A stretch of DNA of 64,000 nucleotides from JAAXKN01 sp036261625. GTDB lineage: Bacteria; Bacteroidota; Ignavibacteria; Ignavibacteriales; SURF-24. Each line of letters opens with the position of its first letter. Positions within the stretch are counted from its first letter, which is position 1. Positions 51,650 to 61,142 of this stretch are shown one piece after another. A program made the translations under genes and the position numbers. Where the stretch lies: the NCBI GenBank assembly GCA_036261625.1, contig DATAKL010000034.1, forward strand, positions 1 through 64,000, written 5' to 3'. The notes beneath the pieces were generated by a model that worked only from the letters and a program-made list of their open reading frames with translations, did not search any database and was not told where the DNA came from.

Positions 51650-52351
51650 ATGCACTTTCAGGATATGGACCCCGCCAGCATGATTGAGGCGCGTCTAATA
51701 AATTCACAGGAGGACCTGTGGCGGCTCTTCAGGATCATGGCTGAATTTGTTGAAGGATTTGAGAAAATGGCATCTATCAAGCCGAGCGTAACCATTTTCG
51801 GCTCGGCCAGAATTAAGGAAGACGACTGCTACTACCAGATGGCCAGGGAGGTTGCCCGCAGCCTGGTTGAAAAGGGGATGGGTGTTATTACCGGAGGCGG
51901 ACCCGGCATAATGGAAGCTGCAAACAGGGGAGCTAAAGAGGCTGGCGGAAGCTCCACGGGAGTTAACATTGAACTGCCCTTTGAGCAGAGCGCAAATCCT
52001 TATATCGACCGTGATAAACTCTTAACTTTCCGCTACTTTTTTATCCGGAAGCTGATGTTCTTCAAGTACTCTCAGGGCTACATCATGATGCCGGGCGGTT
52101 TTGGGACCCTCGATGAATCGTTCGAGGTGCTGACGCTCATTCAGACCGGTAAGACGCAGCGCGTGCCGGTGGTGTTTATGGGGAAGGACTTCTGGAAGCC
52201 CGGGCTTGACTGGATAACCGGCACGATACTTAAAAGAGAGCTGATTGCAGAAAAGGATATGAATCTTTTCTCTGTTACAGACAGTCCGGAGGAAGCGGCT
52301 GAAATAATAATGGATTTCCATAAGGGGAAGAGGTTTACGCCTAACTTCTGA
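51650..52351 (+). CDS. LOG-family (TIGR00730) protein
   Basis: This is a 233-residue protein. ITGGGPGIMEAANRGAKEAGG, then PGGFGTLDESFEVLTLIQTGK, are the two hallmarks of the lysine-decarboxylase-like/LOG family. Members cleave nucleoside monophosphates, some releasing cytokinin-like bases. FGSARIKEDDCYY precedes the Rossmann core. Substrate uncertain. CAGGAAA ribosome site. Confidence 0.88.
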   Translation: MHFQDMDPASMIEARLINSQEDLWRLFRIMAEFVEGFEKMASIKPSVTIFGSARIKEDDCYYQMAREVARSLVEKGMGVITGGGPGIMEAANRGAKEAGGSSTGVNIELPFEQSANPYIDRDKLLTFRYFFIRKLMFFKYSQGYIMMPGGFGTLDESFEVLTLIQTGKTQRVPVVFMGKDFWKPGLDWITGTILKRELIAEKDMNLFSVTDSPEEAAEIIMDFHKGKRFTPNF

Positions 52352-52360
52352 AATAAAAAA

Positions 52361-52388
52361 AAGGCGGGTTATACAAGCCCGCCTTTTA
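52361..52388. terminator. Bidirectional terminator between convergent genes
   Basis: AAGGCGGG pairs with CCCGCCTT, with A and T runs on the two sides. Confidence 0.9.
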
Positions 52389-52412
52389 ATTCAGTAAGTT
52401 AATGAAAGCAGA

Positions 52413-54113
52413 TTACGATTTCATTCTCATGCCTTTTTCTTCATGAATGAAGATCCAGCTTACCACCTTGCCGATATCTATCTTTTCAAAATTATTCCAG
52501 TAGGATCTGGTTCTGACATGATGGGAACTTGTATCGTGAGCAGGAATATTCTGCGCTTCTGTCATTATGGCACCAAGTCTCGACTGCCAGACAGCCATAT
52601 TTGACACTCTCAGGTCAACCCAGCCGTCCTTTGCCCATGCATTGATTGAATTTTCATCCACATTAAGTTCATCTTCACCCCTGTAGGGCGGAATTTTCAT
52701 TTCATTTCCGCGCAGAAGACTGGTCCCGTCGGGCATAAGAATGGCAATGCCGATTGAAAGGATTTCATTTCTGAGCTTTTCGTTATTTGAAATGAGATCG
52801 CAGCACCTTGCAGACAGTGCTTCCGGTTTTTCGGAAACGATATTTTTCATAGTGCCTGCAATCTGACGCAGGAGGTGGATTTCGTAAAGGAGCTTTGAGA
52901 GTCTTGGGGGTCCCAGGAGTTCAAAAGCCACGCTGCTTACGTTATTTTCCTCTTCAAGCTCGGCCAGTTTTTCAACGGCCGCGTGCTGCAGAAATCCGGC
53001 CCTGTAGGTCGGTTCAAGTGTAGCGTTATCGAGGGCATTAATAATGTCGTGCCCGGTGTTGCCGCCTTTGATCTCATAGACCACGTCCTCGGCAATTTCT
53101 TCAGGAGTAACAAATTCCATCTGTCCCTGTGCCGTAATTGCCTCAAATTCACCTCTTGAGAAAGTTCCGTTTTCACCCGTATCGATAAAGACCGATTTGA
53201 GTGTTTCGCCTGTTTTACCGAAAGGCTTGTCGAGTTTGAGCTTAAGTTTCCCGTTCAGTTTCTGTGCCGAGTCGAGCGGAACATCCAGTATTTCGATCGG
53301 CTGGCCGCGCTTTTTAATTTCATCGAAGACGATTTTCTTCCATGCAATTGCAGCCGTAGGTTTAATTTCCTTAGTAATCGGGCCTTCGGGTGTTCTTCCC
53401 ATTAAGAACAGGAGAAGCGTATGTGCGCCTGCAACCGAGGATTTGCTTAAGAGCACGCGTGAAGGTTTTTCCTCGCTGTGGGTGTATGGAATATTAAGAC
53501 CCATGCCGCCGGTGCCGCTGGTGCCTATCTTGACGTAAATCTTTGTATTTGCCTCGCGCATCGATCCGTAGAGGATCTGAACGTGGCGGATTAACTGCGG
53601 TATGTAGAGCGTGCAGAGGAGTTTTTCAGTTTCCCCGGCAAGAGTCTCAACAGTAGGCTCAGAGTCCAGGGTTTTCCTGATATTTCTGTATGTGGTATAG
53701 ACGTCCTGATAAGCTATTCCGGTTGCGGAATTTATACAATCGATTATTACATCGGGTTTATACTTGCATACCAGCTGATAAATTGATGAACTCTTGAGTA
53801 TCTCCTCATCCAGCTCTTCCATAACGTCTCTCATTAGTGTCTTGCGCTTCTCCGGGTCGGATAAAAGTGCATATCTGTCGGCATCCTTAAATTCGTTTCT
53901 TACAAAGATATTTCCCCACCATGGAACAAAATAATCCTGCGGCAGGCCGGGGAACTCCTCGCGCAGTTTTCTAACTTCATCCTCAGCTTCTGATTGTTTA
54001 AGAGAAGTAAGGATGATTTGCCGGGGCTTTTGAGGTATTAACTTGCGGGTGACTGCATTACCAACCAATCCCCATGCCCCAAGGACGAGCACGGTTTTGC
54101 TCTGAATATCCAT
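52413..54113 (-). CDS. Large Rossmann-fold protein (NAD-dependent epimerase-like) of unknown function
   Basis: This is a 566-residue soluble protein. TVLVLGAWGLVGNAV at residues 8-22 is a dinucleotide-binding GxxGxxG. DVIIDCINSATG and KIYVKIGTSGTGGMGLNIPYTHSE lie where an SDR-type active site would be. The C-terminal 200 residues are helical and unassigned. It is much longer than ordinary epimerases. GAGGA ribosome site. It stands alone and ends against a bidirectional terminator. Confidence 0.65.
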   Translation of the reverse strand: MDIQSKTVLVLGAWGLVGNAVTRKLIPQKPRQIILTSLKQSEAEDEVRKLREEFPGLPQDYFVPWWGNIFVRNEFKDADRYALLSDPEKRKTLMRDVMEELDEEILKSSSIYQLVCKYKPDVIIDCINSATGIAYQDVYTTYRNIRKTLDSEPTVETLAGETEKLLCTLYIPQLIRHVQILYGSMREANTKIYVKIGTSGTGGMGLNIPYTHSEEKPSRVLLSKSSVAGAHTLLLFLMGRTPEGPITKEIKPTAAIAWKKIVFDEIKKRGQPIEILDVPLDSAQKLNGKLKLKLDKPFGKTGETLKSVFIDTGENGTFSRGEFEAITAQGQMEFVTPEEIAEDVVYEIKGGNTGHDIINALDNATLEPTYRAGFLQHAAVEKLAELEEENNVSSVAFELLGPPRLSKLLYEIHLLRQIAGTMKNIVSEKPEALSARCCDLISNNEKLRNEILSIGIAILMPDGTSLLRGNEMKIPPYRGEDELNVDENSINAWAKDGWVDLRVSNMAVWQSRLGAIMTEAQNIPAHDTSSHHVRTRSYWNNFEKIDIGKVVSWIFIHEEKGMRMKS

Positions 54114-54368
54114 AAAATCCTCATTTGATTAAATGATGATGAACTATGCATTAAAATTACTGCTTATTATGTCATTTGGCAAGCAAATTAGATAAGCATC
54201 CATGATGCTTGGCCGCGAGTGAGTAAAAGGGACAGGAAATCAGTTTTTGCAGCCCTGTTTAGGTGTGATTTTCAAGCTGTGAAAAATGTTTCCGGAATTG
54301 ATAAACAACTACTTCTTTGTTAAATTACGAGTATATTTTATTAATAATAAAGGTTTTTCTGAAAAAAC

Positions 54369-54842
54369 ATGAAAATTTGTGACATAATTAAACCGGATAA
54401 GATTGTTGCAGAATTAAAGGGCGGCTCTAAGGAAGATGTTATAAATGAACTGATAGATCTTTACAAGAACGACCCGCGTGTCAGCAATATTGAAAAGGTC
54501 CGTTCAGCAGTCCTCGAAAGAGAGAAAATAATGTCGACCGGTGTGGGTAAGGGCTTTGCAATACCGCACGCCAAGACAGATTCAATTACAGAAATTATTG
54601 CCGCTTTCGGCAGATCCAAAAAACCGATAGATTTTGCCGCACTCGACGAACAGCCCGTGCATCTTGTTTTCCTTCTGGTTGGAAAAGACAACCTCGTGGG
54701 ACCTCATATTAAACTTCTTAGCCGTATTTCAAGAATGATGAATAAGGATGAATTCAGAGAAAGCCTCATGAATGCAAAGACTGCAGAAGAAATTTATTCT
54801 ATATTCCAGGAAGAGGAAACCAAGTATTTCGAAATTTCCTGA
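54369..54842 (+). CDS. PTS IIA (PtsN-like) domain protein
   Basis: This 157-residue fructose/mannitol-type EIIA domain has GKGFAIPHAKTDS with the phospho-His at about residue 67 and LVGKDNLVGPHIKLLSRISRM. Single EIIA proteins of this kind act as regulators (PtsN-type) rather than sugar importers. No sugar permease subunits are nearby. Confidence 0.88.
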   Translation: MKICDIIKPDKIVAELKGGSKEDVINELIDLYKNDPRVSNIEKVRSAVLEREKIMSTGVGKGFAIPHAKTDSITEIIAAFGRSKKPIDFAALDEQPVHLVFLLVGKDNLVGPHIKLLSRISRMMNKDEFRESLMNAKTAEEIYSIFQEEETKYFEIS

Positions 54843-54982
54843 GGCAGCTACGGCTTTTAGACCAGGATTTTTAGAACAATATGAACGTTCACGTTGTTAA
54901 ATTCTCGAGGCCATTGCGGCGCTACTGCTGCCAGAGGGCTTTGAGAATTTAGCATTTATAATGAAGGAATCGCAACTCACAT

Positions 54983-56248
54983 ATGATTAAAGCAATTACA
55001 GGTACTAAGGATATCCTTCCCTCAGACATTTCAAAGTGGAAATTTGTAGAAAGCATTATCCACAGAACAATGCAGGGCTTCAATTATAAGGAGGTAAGGA
55101 CTCCTGTATTTGAGGAAACAGCCCTTTTTTCCAGGGGGATCGGAGAGGCAACAGATATTGTAAGTAAGGAAATGTATACATTCCTCGACAAGGGGGGCAC
55201 AAGTCTCACACTGAGGCCTGAGATGACGGCTTCGGTTGTAAGAGCTTTTGTTGAGCACTCACTGCAGGCAAAACAGAATCTTAATAAACTTTATTACGCA
55301 GCTCCCATGTTCCGGCAGGAACGCCCTCAGGCAGGGCGCCTCAGGCAGTTCCACCAGTTCGGAGCCGAGGCCATTGGAAGCACATCCCCGGCACTCGATG
55401 CCGAGATAATTATTGTGGCCTACGATATCATAAATGCGCTTGGACTTAAGAATATATCGGTCAAAATAAATTCTTTAGGCGTGCCCGAATCAAGGGAAAA
55501 CTATAAAATGAAGCTCAGGGAGTACCTCCAGGACAAGGTAGAGCGTCTTTCGGAGGACAGCCGCAAGAGGTTTGAGACAAACATTCTCCGCATATTCGAC
55601 AGCAAGGTTGAAAGCGACCAGGAGATAATGCAGAATGCCCCGCTTCTTATAGATTACCTGGATGAAGAAAGCCTCAGGCATTTTGAAAGTGTAAAGGCTC
55701 TTTTAACTGAAGCGGGAGTGCCTTTTGAAATCGACGCCAAACTTGTACGAGGGCTGGACTATTATACAAAGACCACATTTGAAATTCTAAGCGGGTCGGT
55801 CGGCTCTCAGAGTGCTCTTTGCGGCGGCGGACGCTATGATCTTCTGGTTGAACAGTTAGGTGGGAAACCCACCCCGGGAGTCGGTTTTGCCGCAGGAATT
55901 GAAAGGATCCTTCTTGCATGCGAAAACGAAAACAGTTTGAATATTCCTGAAGAAAGTATAGATTTATATATCGTCAGGCTCGATAGCGGCAGTGAGCTTG
56001 AGGCAAAGATATTTGATCTGGGGCTTTATTTCAGGAGAAAGGGCATCCCCTCTGAATTTGACTATCTCCAAAGGAGCGTAAAGGCCCAGATGCGGGAAGC
56101 GAACAAAATGAACGCCCGTTATGTTATACTTCTGGGCGGGGATGAATATAAAAAGGGCGAACTCGTCCTGAAGAATATGCTTGACGGTACACAGGAAAAT
56201 GTTTCATTGGATAACATGGAGTATATTGCCAATAAATTTGCGGGGTAA
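54983..56248 (+). CDS. hisS: Histidyl-tRNA synthetase
   Basis: This 421-residue class II synthetase charges tRNA-His. ITGTKDILPSD start, motif 2 with MFRQERPQAGRLRQFHQFGAE, the His-specific LVRGLDYYTKTTFE and AALCGGGRYD-like (here SALCGGGRYD), motif 3 GVGFAAGIERILLA, and a C-terminal anticodon-binding domain. It heads a run of four genes in the same direction. Confidence 0.97.
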   Translation: MIKAITGTKDILPSDISKWKFVESIIHRTMQGFNYKEVRTPVFEETALFSRGIGEATDIVSKEMYTFLDKGGTSLTLRPEMTASVVRAFVEHSLQAKQNLNKLYYAAPMFRQERPQAGRLRQFHQFGAEAIGSTSPALDAEIIIVAYDIINALGLKNISVKINSLGVPESRENYKMKLREYLQDKVERLSEDSRKRFETNILRIFDSKVESDQEIMQNAPLLIDYLDEESLRHFESVKALLTEAGVPFEIDAKLVRGLDYYTKTTFEILSGSVGSQSALCGGGRYDLLVEQLGGKPTPGVGFAAGIERILLACENENSLNIPEESIDLYIVRLDSGSELEAKIFDLGLYFRRKGIPSEFDYLQRSVKAQMREANKMNARYVILLGGDEYKKGELVLKNMLDGTQENVSLDNMEYIANKFAG

Positions 56249-56251
56249 AGA

Positions 56252-56773
56252 ATGCCTCTTAAAAGACCTGAAGATATTCCGAAGATTCCCAAGACCAGAA
56301 AGAAAAGACCGGAAGCTGCAAAGGCAGCTATTCCGCAGAAAAAAGAAGATAAAATTGAGTATATATGTAAACCGGCATTCAAGTACGACGAAGTGACAAG
56401 AAAGCAGTTCTATCTCGTCAGGCTTGAAACAGTGGCCGAGTTTACAAGCTTTGCATATGAGGTCAGCGTGGATTCTCATATCGACCGGAAGGAAAGAGAA
56501 ATTGAAATTACCATACTCGGACTTCAGACAAATATGAGCTATCTGCCCAATGTCTCGCGTGCAAAGGCCGACTGCAAGTTCGAGGACCTCATAGGAGAAT
56601 ATACGATCCATGTAATAAAGCAGGACGGCGCAATTAACAGTGCGGTTTTCAATTTTAATATTTACAAGAAAGAGATAAAATTGGTGGAGAAATTCATGCC
56701 TCCGAAGAAAAATAACAGGCTCTTCTGCGATTTCGAGGTGGATGAAAGTGAATTTTCTTTTCCACAGGAGTGA
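56252..56773 (+). CDS. Conserved protein of unknown function
   Basis: This 173-residue soluble protein has a basic, proline-rich N-terminus (RPEDIPKIPKTRKKRPEAAK), and then a beta-rich domain (FTSFAYEVSVDSHIDRKEREIEITILGL). It starts three bases after hisS, so it is co-transcribed, and precedes lgt by nine bases. No family known to me; the genes around it are core functions, so it is probably a normal clade-specific gene. Confidence 0.6.
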   Translation: MPLKRPEDIPKIPKTRKKRPEAAKAAIPQKKEDKIEYICKPAFKYDEVTRKQFYLVRLETVAEFTSFAYEVSVDSHIDRKEREIEITILGLQTNMSYLPNVSRAKADCKFEDLIGEYTIHVIKQDGAINSAVFNFNIYKKEIKLVEKFMPPKKNNRLFCDFEVDESEFSFPQE

Positions 56774-56782
56774 CTTTTTTTT

Positions 56783-57661
56783 ATGATGCCAAGACTTTTT
56801 CAGATAGGTCCTTTTACAGTTTATAGTTATGGTTTAATGCTGGGTATAGCTTTTATCATTGCCAGCTATGTTCTTACAAAGGAGCTTGAAAGAAGGAAGA
56901 TGGATCCGAACATCGCCACGGAAATTACGCTTTATGCCATAATTTTCGGCCTTATCGGAAGTAAACTTTTTTATGTTTTAGAAAACTGGGATGCTTTTGC
57001 AGCCAACCCCTTAGGTGAATTCTTTTCTCCCGGGGGGCTTACATTCTACGGCGGGTTTCTGATGGCCCTGACGGCGATATATGTTTTAATCAGGCGCAAA
57101 AAGATCCCTTTTTTAGTTATAGCTGATGCTGTTGCACCATCACTGGCCCTGGCATATGGAATAGGCAGAATAGGCTGCCACCTGGCTGGAGACGGGGATT
57201 ACGGCATTCCGACAAACCTGCCCTGGGGTACAAACTATGAAAACGGCACGGTCCCCCCTTCATATGCTTTCAGGGGAACCGAAATAGCAAAGCATTTCCC
57301 TGGCGGCGTTGTGCCCGATAATACACCGCTTCACCCGGCCCCGCTCTACGAATTTGTTGTGGCCATGATCATCTTCGGAGTTCTCTGGAAGCTCAGGAAA
57401 AAATCGGACTGGCCCGACGGCAAACTCTTTATGGTTTACCTCATATTTACCGGGTCGGCACGCCTGGCTGTAGAGTTTATAAGGCTTAACCCCAAGTATC
57501 TTTTCGGTCTAACAGAGGCACAGCTCATTGCAATTGTACTGATCATAGGCGGCATTACGGGGCTTGTTATCTTCAGTAAGCATCCTGCTTTGAAAAAGTG
57601 GGCTCCGCCGCAGAAGGAACCGGAGCCTAAGCTTGTAAAGAAAAGCAGCGTAAAACAGTAA
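56783..57661 (+). CDS. lgt: Prolipoprotein diacylglyceryl transferase
   Basis: This 292-residue membrane enzyme attaches diacylglycerol to the lipobox Cys of lipoproteins. Seven hydrophobic helices are visible. GLIGSKLFYVLENW, then ALAYGIGRIGCHLAGDGDYG (the Lgt signature, with Arg and Gly), and HPAPLYEF are diagnostic. It serves the many lipoproteins encoded here (for example 6514, 7380, 12274, 25692). The first of two tandem ATG codons is used. Confidence 0.95.
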   Translation: MMPRLFQIGPFTVYSYGLMLGIAFIIASYVLTKELERRKMDPNIATEITLYAIIFGLIGSKLFYVLENWDAFAANPLGEFFSPGGLTFYGGFLMALTAIYVLIRRKKIPFLVIADAVAPSLALAYGIGRIGCHLAGDGDYGIPTNLPWGTNYENGTVPPSYAFRGTEIAKHFPGGVVPDNTPLHPAPLYEFVVAMIIFGVLWKLRKKSDWPDGKLFMVYLIFTGSARLAVEFIRLNPKYLFGLTEAQLIAIVLIIGGITGLVIFSKHPALKKWAPPQKEPEPKLVKKSSVKQ

Positions 57662-57668
57662 GGGGAAA

Positions 57669-58397
57669 ATGAATTTAATTATCGGAAGAAAACCTGTCCT
57701 TGAAGCCCTTTCCTCAGGAGAGCTTATTGAACAGATATATATTCTCTTCGGCCAGAAAAGCCCTGCCATTTACGAAATACAGAAAATGGCCCGTCAGAAG
57801 GGAATTAAGGTAACGGAACTTCCGCAGGCGAAGTTCGGAACCATTTCACAGGATCCGCACACGCAGGGGGTAATTGCAGTTAAAAGCTCACAGACATATT
57901 ATGATCTGGATGAACTGATACGTGAAGCTAAAAAATCCACACTGCCGTTCCTGCTGGTTTTGGATTCCATTCAGGACCCGCATAATCTGGGAGCCATTAT
58001 ACGCAGTGCCGAATGTGCGGGAGTTGACGGAATAATTGTTACAAAGCACAACAGCGCCGCTGTTACAGAAACCGTTGTCAAGACCTCAGCCGGGGCAACC
58101 GAGCACGTGAAGATCTGCAAGGTAAATAACTTAAGTCAGGCTTTGAAAGTATTAAAAGAAGAAGGCTTCTGGGTGATGGGTTCTTACCTTGAAGGTGCAA
58201 AGGATTATTCAGATACCGATTACAAGCTCCCGCTAGCATTGGTAGTTGGGAATGAAGAAAAAGGCCTTCGCCGCCTTACAGCCGAAGGGTGCGATTTTCT
58301 GATCAAGATTCCGATGAAAGGGAAGATTCAGTCTCTGAACGTTTCGGTTGCAACAGGAGTGCTCCTCTTTGAGGTATTGAGGCAGAGAGGAAGATAA
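57669..58397 (+). CDS. rlmB: 23S rRNA 2'-O-methyltransferase (RlmB/TrmH family)
   Basis: This 242-residue SpoU-type methyltransferase begins IIGRKPVLEALSSG with the substrate-binding domain, followed by the knotted catalytic domain: LDSIQDPHNLGAIIRSAECAGVDG (motif 1), LVVGNEEKGL (motif 2) and IPMKGKIQSLNVSVATGVLL (motif 3). It methylates G2251 (E. coli numbering) of 23S rRNA. It follows lgt by seven bases. Confidence 0.92.
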   Translation: MNLIIGRKPVLEALSSGELIEQIYILFGQKSPAIYEIQKMARQKGIKVTELPQAKFGTISQDPHTQGVIAVKSSQTYYDLDELIREAKKSTLPFLLVLDSIQDPHNLGAIIRSAECAGVDGIIVTKHNSAAVTETVVKTSAGATEHVKICKVNNLSQALKVLKEEGFWVMGSYLEGAKDYSDTDYKLPLALVVGNEEKGLRRLTAEGCDFLIKIPMKGKIQSLNVSVATGVLLFEVLRQRGR

Positions 58398-58398
58398 T

Positions 58399-58543
58399 TG
58401 AATAGCCACGGCCTTTTAGGCCGTGGAAGGAATTGCCCTTTCTTGTTTGGGCTTTAGCCCCCGATTATCCGAAGAGAATCTGGGACTAAAGTCCCTGTAT
58501 TTTTTTGATCATTGTCCCACGGCCTGAAGGCCGTGGCTATTCA
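58399..58543. repeat. Palindromic intergenic repeat, TGAATAGCCACGG type
   Basis: It begins TGAATAGCCACGGCCTTTTAGG and ends AAGGCCGTGGCTATTCA, so the ends are reverse complements. The inner palindrome is GGGCTTTAGCCC. It lies one base past rlmB's stop and 14 bases before the end of the convergent gene; it could act as the terminator for both. Confidence 0.9.
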
Positions 58544-58557
58544 AAACCCAAACTAGT

Positions 58558-59244
58558 CTATTTTTTCTTCTTCTCTGAGAATATGCTGTCCGGCAAGCCC
58601 TTGTTAACCTTGTAATCTGAATATGTAACCATCACGCTGCCGCGCCGGGGCTTATCTGTTTTTGTCTTTTGCTGCTGCTGGCTTCCAGGGCCGTTCATGC
58701 CTCTTGGGGCATTGGGCGTGTCAAAACTGAAAAGGACCTGGGAGGGAAGGGGATAATTAAAATTGTTGTTGTAGTTAAAGGTTATCTCAAAAGAGCCCCC
58801 TCTTCTTGGCGTGGACTCAACCTTCCTAATGACGTCTTTAGAGCGGTCAATCCAGAGTGTGGATAAGACAATTTCACTGTTCGGATCATTAGGGATTACT
58901 TTTACCACGTCCACCGGGCTGCCGCCCAGATTATCCTGTTTTACATAGATCGCGCTGTAATCGCCTTTGAACAGGCGGTCGGGAGAAAAGTTAAATGCCT
59001 GTTTGGGCAGCATTGCAAAGCCCTCTGCATCCAATTTCATTTTGTCGGGCTTCTTAAAATATATTTTGGCATCCATTTCAGGAACCTTAATGAAACTCAC
59101 ATCCACTTTAATGTGAGCCTTTACCTCGTAATCGTTTACTTTTGAGAACTTTTGTTTTACTTTTTCCAGCAGCCTTGCTGCGTCCTGATTCTGTGCATAA
59201 AGTGCTGCCGAAAAAATAATTAAAAGAAGAAGTGTCTTTTTCAT
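58558..59244 (-). CDS. LolA-like outer-membrane lipoprotein carrier
   Basis: This is a 228-residue protein with a signal peptide (ending LYAQ). The LolA/LolB-type fold is indicated by VKAHIKVDVSFIKVPEMDAKIYFKKPDKMK-like strands and IWIDRSKDVIRKVE (here TLWIDRSKDVIRKVE). It has a Gln-rich insertion (GSQQQQKTK) and a lysine-rich end. It is probably a periplasmic lipid or lipoprotein carrier. It comes nine bases after the ABC permease gene, so the three work together. Confidence 0.75.
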   Translation of the reverse strand: MKKTLLLLIIFSAALYAQNQDAARLLEKVKQKFSKVNDYEVKAHIKVDVSFIKVPEMDAKIYFKKPDKMKLDAEGFAMLPKQAFNFSPDRLFKGDYSAIYVKQDNLGGSPVDVVKVIPNDPNSEIVLSTLWIDRSKDVIRKVESTPRRGGSFEITFNYNNNFNYPLPSQVLFSFDTPNAPRGMNGPGSQQQQKTKTDKPRRGSVMVTYSDYKVNKGLPDSIFSEKKKK

Positions 59245-59253
59245 TTTATATTC

Positions 59254-60090
59254 CTAGCTTAAAATATCTTTCTTTGAAAAAAAGTATAATGCGGCGCCGT
59301 AAAAAACTGCAACATGCAAAGCCAATACGCCGGCGTCCTTCATAAGACCGTGATAATCTATGGGATCGTCAAAAAAGTACGACCATCCGGTCAGGTAATT
59401 TGTAAAAAGATAAGGCTTTATTGACTGAAATATGCTTACGTCGATTACCGAAACAATAATGAAAACTATTATTACTGCCATGGTTGTAACAATGGGACCG
59501 ATGGCATTTTCGACAAGTGAGGAAAAAAGAAATGCCAGTGTAATAACAACCGTCATGCTGAGCGTTGCAAAGGCGTAGGCCGCCATAAAGCGCCAAAGGA
59601 CGTCGTTTGCAGCAAAGATTACAATCTTTGTCTTAAATGCAACCAGTGGCCCCGAGCCGAATATAAGCAGCCCAAGTCCCAGGCTCATTATTGCAAGCCA
59701 CACGATGAGAAGGGCAGTATATATTACGGCTGCAATAAATTTAGAGGTTACAATCTGGAAGCGCGAAACCGGTCTTGTTACAAGCATGCGGTAGGTTCCG
59801 CCTGTAGCTTCGCCGGCCATAAGGTCTCCCCCAACAAGAACTATGAGAAAAGGGATATGAATATAGAGTGCCTGGAGGATAAGGTTTGCAATGGAATATC
59901 CGTTTAAGAGGTTGCCGGCAAAGACAAACTGGTCGCCCAGGCTTCTTAGAGCAAAGTTGGGACCGTTATCACCTGTCAGATAAATAGCCAGGTTGATTAT
60001 AGAGGCCAGGACTGCAATAGCAATAAAACCGATATAGGCTCTCCACTTCTTGAAAATCTTATATAATTCTATTGAGATAAGTGTCAGCAT
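59254..60090 (-). CDS. ABC-2-type transporter permease
   Basis: This is a 278-residue protein with six membrane helices in the ABC-2 family pattern. GEATGGTYRMLVTRPVSRFQIVTSKF is the usual cytosolic loop after helix 2. It partners the ATPase whose stop is one base away. Substrate unknown; the adjacent LolA-like gene hints at a lipid or lipoprotein role. Confidence 0.88.
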   Translation of the reverse strand: MLTLISIELYKIFKKWRAYIGFIAIAVLASIINLAIYLTGDNGPNFALRSLGDQFVFAGNLLNGYSIANLILQALYIHIPFLIVLVGGDLMAGEATGGTYRMLVTRPVSRFQIVTSKFIAAVIYTALLIVWLAIMSLGLGLLIFGSGPLVAFKTKIVIFAANDVLWRFMAAYAFATLSMTVVITLAFLFSSLVENAIGPIVTTMAVIIVFIIVSVIDVSIFQSIKPYLFTNYLTGWSYFFDDPIDYHGLMKDAGVLALHVAVFYGAALYFFSKKDILS

Positions 60091-60091
60091 A

Positions 60092-61024
60092 TTATTCTTT
60101 CCCCTCCGTTATTGCCAGGAAATAGTCTTCGAGTGAACGCATCGGAATTAAAGCATTTACGGCCACATTATTTTCAACAAGGAACTTATTCAGTTCAGGG
60201 ATCTCCTCCTTTCTAAGATTGAAGAATAGATCGCTGTTGGCGCGGCTGTCAAGAAACTGACTCCAGCGCGATTGGTTAAGAAGGCTCAAGGCGTTCTCCG
60301 GCGCGTCTACTTGAACTGTAACTTTCAGCACGCCTGAATTGAGGAGTTCGTCGACCGTTCCTTCAACTTTAGCCGTTCCCTTGTTTATAATAATCATCCT
60401 TGTAGCTATGATTTCAACTTCAGAGAGAATGTGGGAAGACAGGAAAATGGTTTTACCCTTTTCGCGGCTGAGGTGAAGTATAAGGTCGCGTATTTCTTTC
60501 ATGCCCTGGGGGTCGAGCCCTGTAGTGGGTTCATCCAGTATAATAAGATCCGGCTCATGCAGGAGTGCCTGTGCAAGTCCCAGGCGCTGTTTCATGCCGT
60601 GAGAAAATGTTTTGACACGGCTGTTATATCTTTTTTCCAGGCCGACAAGTTCCAGCATCTCCATAATTCTTTTTTTAGACGTATCGGTGCCTGAAATTCT
60701 TCCCAAAATTTCAAGATTTTTATAAGCCGTAAGGTAGAGGTAAAAATCGGGTTTTTCCACAATGGCGCCCACCCTCCTCAAGATTTCCCTGCGGTTGTGT
60801 TCCAGGGGAAGGCCGAAAATTTTAATTGAGCCGGAAGTCGGCTTAATAAGCGACATAAGCATCCGGATAGTTGTGCTTTTGCCCGCTCCGTTAGGACCCA
60901 GGAAGCCGAAGACGTCGCCTTTGTAGACATTGAGGTCGAGATTATTAACGGCGCGCACTTCCCTGAACTGTTTTGTAAGTCCCTTTACTTCAATAACCTG
61001 TTCAGAATTCAAGCATGACTCCAA
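60092..61024 (-). CDS. ABC transporter ATP-binding protein
   Basis: This is a 310-residue protein of the ABC-2 exporter type. GPNGAGKSTTIRM (Walker A), FSHGMKQRLGLAQ (signature; SHGMKQ replaces the usual SGGM), LIILDEPTTGLDP (Walker B) and FLSSHILSEVE (H-loop). A C-terminal regulatory extension is present. GGAG ribosome site. It is the first gene of the three-gene operon. Confidence 0.95.
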   Translation of the reverse strand: MESCLNSEQVIEVKGLTKQFREVRAVNNLDLNVYKGDVFGFLGPNGAGKSTTIRMLMSLIKPTSGSIKIFGLPLEHNRREILRRVGAIVEKPDFYLYLTAYKNLEILGRISGTDTSKKRIMEMLELVGLEKRYNSRVKTFSHGMKQRLGLAQALLHEPDLIILDEPTTGLDPQGMKEIRDLILHLSREKGKTIFLSSHILSEVEIIATRMIIINKGTAKVEGTVDELLNSGVLKVTVQVDAPENALSLLNQSRWSQFLDSRANSDLFFNLRKEEIPELNKFLVENNVAVNALIPMRSLEDYFLAITEGKE

Positions 61025-61142
61025 GTTGTTAAAACAAACATAAAAGTAAAAACCAAGTTAATATTTTTTTAATTTAATTGCTCCTGCATGTTTAGACTCC
61101 CGGGGGAGGGGAAAAGTTCTCCGGAATATAGTATTCCTCCAG

